DNA of 64,000 nucleotides from Geoglobus acetivorans (GTDB taxonomy: Archaea > Halobacteriota > Archaeoglobi > Archaeoglobales > Archaeoglobaceae): NCBI RefSeq assembly GCF_000789255.1, contig NZ_CP009552.1:310001-374000 (forward strand), read 5' to 3'. Under the pieces are notes generated by a model that was given only the letters and a program-made list of their open reading frames with translations, was not told where the DNA came from and ran no database searches. A program made the position numbers and the translations under genes. This document shows, piece after piece, positions 61,392 to 64,000 of the stretch (position 1 is its first letter; every line of letters starts with the position of its first letter).

Positions 61392-62301
61392 GCTTTTCAT
61401 TTACGAACATGGAGTATGCGGTGAGGCACTCCCGGAGAGCATTGCTGTTGAAGGACTTGCCATGTTCAAGAGCATGCTCGATTTCTCTGAATACTATGAC
61501 CTTGTATCTTTCGTAAGGCCGGAGTTCAGATCGTTTTTCAGGTTTGGAGACGGGAATTTTGATGAAGCTCTTGAAATGGCGGATCATGCGTTAATTGTGG
61601 CTCCTGAAAACGACTGGATTCTGCACGATCTGACGGAAAGGATTGAAAAGGCGGGAGTTGAGAATCTTGGAAGCTCTTCAAAGGCCCTGAAGATAACCTC
61701 GGATAAATGGGAACTTTACCGTAAACTGAAAAATAGGGTCAACGTTCCCGAAACGTCACTGAAGGAGCTGGATTGTGAGTATGTTGTAAAGCCGAGAGTG
61801 TCGTGTGGAGGAGATGGGATAAGGGTGGGTGGAGAGGTCCCTCAGGGACATGTTGCCCAGGAGCTTGTTAACGGAAAACATCTGAGTTTCAGTTTTTATG
61901 TAAACGATGGCGAGATACACCTTCTTAGTGTTAATGAGCAAATTCTCAAGGATTTTGAGTACCGGGGAGCGGTGATTCCCGCCGAATATGACGGAGATGC
62001 AGCGGAGGAGGCTATCAGGGCTGTAGAGGTCGTGGAGGGTCTCAACGGTTTCGTCGGAGTGGATGCTGTTGCCGGCAGTGAGACGTTCGTGATTGAAATA
62101 AATGCCAGACTGACAACGCCATCGGTTGCGTTCAAATACGCTTACGGGGTGGGCTATGCTGAAATGAGGGAGATGATACTTAAGAATGGCCATGCTGAAT
62201 TCAGGCCATTGAGGAGAATCATGCTTTTGAAAGGTAAGGGAGATGGATACGTTCAGCATGGAGAACATTCCATAATTTTAAAAACAATTCAGGAATTCTG
62301 A
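61378..62301 (+). CDS. mfnD: ATP-grasp tyramine--L-glutamate ligase (methanofuran pathway)
   Basis: Ligates glutamate to tyramine, an early step of methanofuran synthesis. About 307 residues. LFIYEHGVCGEALPESIAVEGLAM opens the family, then YVVKPRVSCGGDGIRVGG (ATP-grasp lid), and FVIEINARLTTPSVAFKYAYGVGY holds the Mg2+-binding E-x-N motif. The family also includes carbamoyl-phosphate-synthase-like ligases, but these segments and the neighbourhood of ftr/mer-using metabolism support MfnD. Start ATG at 61378; a weak GAGG precedes. Followed after 6 bp by the glycosyltransferase fusion. Confidence 0.82.
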   Translation: MRKSKLFIYEHGVCGEALPESIAVEGLAMFKSMLDFSEYYDLVSFVRPEFRSFFRFGDGNFDEALEMADHALIVAPENDWILHDLTERIEKAGVENLGSSSKALKITSDKWELYRKLKNRVNVPETSLKELDCEYVVKPRVSCGGDGIRVGGEVPQGHVAQELVNGKHLSFSFYVNDGEIHLLSVNEQILKDFEYRGAVIPAEYDGDAAEEAIRAVEVVEGLNGFVGVDAVAGSETFVIEINARLTTPSVAFKYAYGVGYAEMREMILKNGHAEFRPLRRIMLLKGKGDGYVQHGEHSIILKTIQEF

Positions 62302-62307
62302 AGTCAA

Positions 62308-63870
62308 ATGTTTACGATTATCGTTCCCGCTCACAATGAGGCGAAAAGGCTGGAAGAGAGTATTGAAACACTTGTGAATTTTTTGAAGAAAAATTTTGAC
62401 GAATTTGAGATAATCATAGCTGAAGATGGCTCCACTGACGGCACTGACAGAATAGCACAGAGCTTGGAGGAAAAATACTCTTTCGTCAGGCATCTGCACA
62501 GCGATGATCGGCTCGGAAAGGGCAGGGCCATTTTTGAAGCTGCGAAGATTTCGAAGTTTCCTGTAGTTCTGTATATGGATGCTGACCTCTCGACCGATCT
62601 AACACACATAAGGGATTTGCTCATTGCCATTGATGGGGGTTATGACATTGCCATCGGTTCGAGGCTGGTCAGGGGGAGTGAAATTAAAAGACCGCTGAAA
62701 AGAGAACTTCCATCCAGACTTTACAATCTGCTCGCAAGAAAAATGCTCGGTTCAAATATAAGGGATCATCAGTGTGGCTTCAAGGCTTTCAGGAAGGACG
62801 TGCTGCTTAAGCTCGGGGAAATGGCGAGAGATAACCACTGGTTCTGGGATACGGAAATACTTGTTCTCGCTCAGAAAAAGGGATACAGGATAAAGGAAAT
62901 CCCGGTGAGATGGAAACATAATGAGGGAAGCTCAGTTAGCGTTATGAAAACCTCTCTTTATCTGTTCTCAAGTTTGCTCAGACACTCTGAAAGGGCGTTT
63001 CTGTACTTTTCCATAGGGGTTACCTTTTTGATCTTTGCAACGCTTGTGTACTTTGCAAATCCGGATAAACTGGTTCAGTCCTTCAGAGCTCTGAATTATG
63101 TAAACATCCTCATCGCATTCCTCATTTATCTTGCGTCTTTTCTCCTCAGGGGGGTGAGGTACGAGCACCTCATGAAAAACATCGGGGGTAGTGCAGGAGT
63201 GGGATATGCGGTGATGGCGACTGCCATAAGCCAGACCCTCAACATTCTCACGCCGGTGAGGATTGGCGATCTGGGAAGGGCTTATGTTTATTCGAGGAAG
63301 GGCATTTCCTACCAGACCAGCTTCAGCGGGCTTGCTGCTGAAAGGATATATGATGTGATTGCGATCCTTATAATAGCGTTTTTCAGCATTGCTTTTGTTG
63401 GAATGGCGTATTTCAGGATGCTTTTTTATGCAGTCATATTTCTCGGAATAATTATTGCTGGGGTAATCTTTCTCTCAAAGACGAGAGGATATGTGGCGAA
63501 GGTGATGGGGGACGCAAAGGGTCTGATATTTTCAAGAATGGCATTGTTTTTCATCCCTCTTTCCCTCTCCATATGGATGGTCGATGTTTTCGTATGTTAT
63601 ATTGTCCTCAGGTCTTTCTCCGATGTCCCCCTGTATCTCCCTGCATTTGCAGTGGCGATGGGAAATGTCGTCAAAATCCTGCCATTGACTCCTGGAGGAA
63701 TCGGGACGTATGAGGCAACACTAACTCTGATCCTGAGTTCGTGGATTGCCCGGGATAAGGCACTTGTCGTGGCAATAGCCGATCACGCCATCAAAAACAT
63801 CGGCACTCTGGTGCTTGGTTTGCTGTCTTCGATAAAACTGGGATTGAGCCTGAGGGAGATGAGAAAATGA
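62308..63870 (+). CDS. GT2 glycosyltransferase fused to flippase-like (UPF0104/LPG-synthase) membrane domain
   Basis: 520 residues. Residues ~1-230 are a dolichyl-phosphate-mannose-synthase-type GT2 domain: FTIIVPAHNEAKRLEESIE, EDGSTDGT and YMDADLST (D91, D93) bind the nucleotide sugar. Residues ~235-520 form about eight helices of the LPG-synthase-TM/UPF0104 type (GGIGTYEATLTL near the end is the hallmark). A single protein could therefore make a lipid-linked sugar and move it across the membrane for glycan synthesis. Function of each half is by family. It overlaps the last gene as ATGA. Confidence 0.82.
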   Translation: MFTIIVPAHNEAKRLEESIETLVNFLKKNFDEFEIIIAEDGSTDGTDRIAQSLEEKYSFVRHLHSDDRLGKGRAIFEAAKISKFPVVLYMDADLSTDLTHIRDLLIAIDGGYDIAIGSRLVRGSEIKRPLKRELPSRLYNLLARKMLGSNIRDHQCGFKAFRKDVLLKLGEMARDNHWFWDTEILVLAQKKGYRIKEIPVRWKHNEGSSVSVMKTSLYLFSSLLRHSERAFLYFSIGVTFLIFATLVYFANPDKLVQSFRALNYVNILIAFLIYLASFLLRGVRYEHLMKNIGGSAGVGYAVMATAISQTLNILTPVRIGDLGRAYVYSRKGISYQTSFSGLAAERIYDVIAILIIAFFSIAFVGMAYFRMLFYAVIFLGIIIAGVIFLSKTRGYVAKVMGDAKGLIFSRMALFFIPLSLSIWMVDVFVCYIVLRSFSDVPLYLPAFAVAMGNVVKILPLTPGGIGTYEATLTLILSSWIARDKALVVAIADHAIKNIGTLVLGLLSSIKLGLSLREMRK

Positions 63871-64000
63871 CTGACGTCGTTTCCGGTCTGATAGTACTTG
63901 TAGTGGCCATGGTCTTTCTCTCGAATCTGTTTGAGCATTACTACATTTCGAAACTGCTTTCAGTTGTTCTGCTGTCTTTCATAATCTATGCTTTAGCCCA
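63867..64000 (+). CDS. Hydrophobic membrane protein, 3'-truncated
   Basis: The ATG overlaps the previous stop codon (ATGA). The first 44 residues (MTDVVSGLIVLVVAMVFLSN, then LFEHYYISKLLSVVLLSFIIYALA) are two membrane segments with a short loop; the frame runs off the window. Too little is visible to assign a family. It is co-transcribed with the glycosyltransferase fusion and may work in the same envelope pathway. Confidence 0.55.
   Translation, partial: MTDVVSGLIVLVVAMVFLSNLFEHYYISKLLSVVLLSFIIYALA

Overview
The window is a compact archaeal chromosome segment, almost certainly from the Archaeoglobales. The evidence is the mix of H4MPT/methanofuran C1 enzymes (Mer, Ftr, MfnD, an archaeal chorismate-lyase-like protein) with archaeal information-processing genes (aIF2-beta, Pcc1, PAN, MBF1, an archaeal RecJ-like DHH protein, PheT, CysS). 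It also carries KatG, a CopZ-like protein, a long-chain acyl-CoA ligase, cobamide genes and an eight-haem c-type cytochrome with an archaeosortase-type tail. An iron-metabolising, acetate/organic-acid-using Geoglobus- or Ferroglobus-like organism fits, but the genus is an inference. Many first genes of transcription units have a TATA-like box about 25 bp before the start codon and no leader. Genes inside operons have Shine-Dalgarno (SD) sites and ATGA-type overlaps.

Layout. 1-4.4 kb: chorismate-lyase-like end, DUF2299, archaeal phosphoglycerate mutase, a beta-helix polymer-forming-type protein, a small protein and a YchF/OBG-type GTPase. 4.5-6.4 kb: small winged-helix protein, PsiE-like membrane protein, and an intact IS481-like insertion sequence with 26-bp terminal inverted repeats and a perfect 14-bp target duplication. 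6.5-9.7 kb: acyl-CoA ligase and a dihydrolipoamide-dehydrogenase-like flavoprotein. 9.7-11 kb: a radical SAM/SPASM protein with a PqqD-like N-terminus, a four-cysteine protein and a previously unmarked 20-residue ORF ending CKCGDSC; together they look like a small peptide-modification system. 11-19.5 kb: pheT, a DUF59/DUF2249/haem-copper-oxidase-like unit, mer, RecJ-like, pcc1, ribL and two unknown proteins. 19.5-23.7 kb (minus strand): GIY-YIG, aIF2-beta, DUF424 and an m5C RNA methyltransferase, with an E1-like protein and a DUF362-ferredoxin upstream. 23.8-31 kb: surface protein, pyrH, TrmB-like regulator plus hydrolase, adk, an ASCH/radical-SAM/HTH operon, cobS-cobY-pcm.

31-36.7 kb (minus strand): acetate-permease-type Na+ symporter with small partner, DEDDh exonuclease, cNMP/CBS/DUF294 protein and PAN. 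36.8-40.6 kb: MBF1, MFS transporter, cysS, VIT-type iron/manganese transporter. 40.7-44.6 kb: an apparent C4-dicarboxylate module (SLC13 transporter, ribbon-helix-helix regulator, malic enzyme). 44.5-49.6 kb: PrcB-like lipoprotein, cbiB, DUF401, DUF2070, ftr. 49.9-53.6 kb: katG, DUF72, DUF554. 53.7-58.4 kb: eight-haem HAO-like cytochrome with divergent regulator, FetAB-type metal exporter with a PadR regulator, CopZ-like Fe-S/Zn protein. 58.6-64 kb: leuA, tatD, NYN protein, mfnD, a glycosyltransferase-flippase fusion and a truncated membrane protein.

There are no rRNA or tRNA genes or CRISPR arrays that I can see, and no gene-free stretch longer than 300 bp. The best candidates for undescribed biology are the radical SAM/tiny-cysteine-peptide locus, the radical SAM-ASCH-HTH operon, the threefold-repeated haem-copper-like membrane protein and the surface-anchored eight-haem cytochrome.
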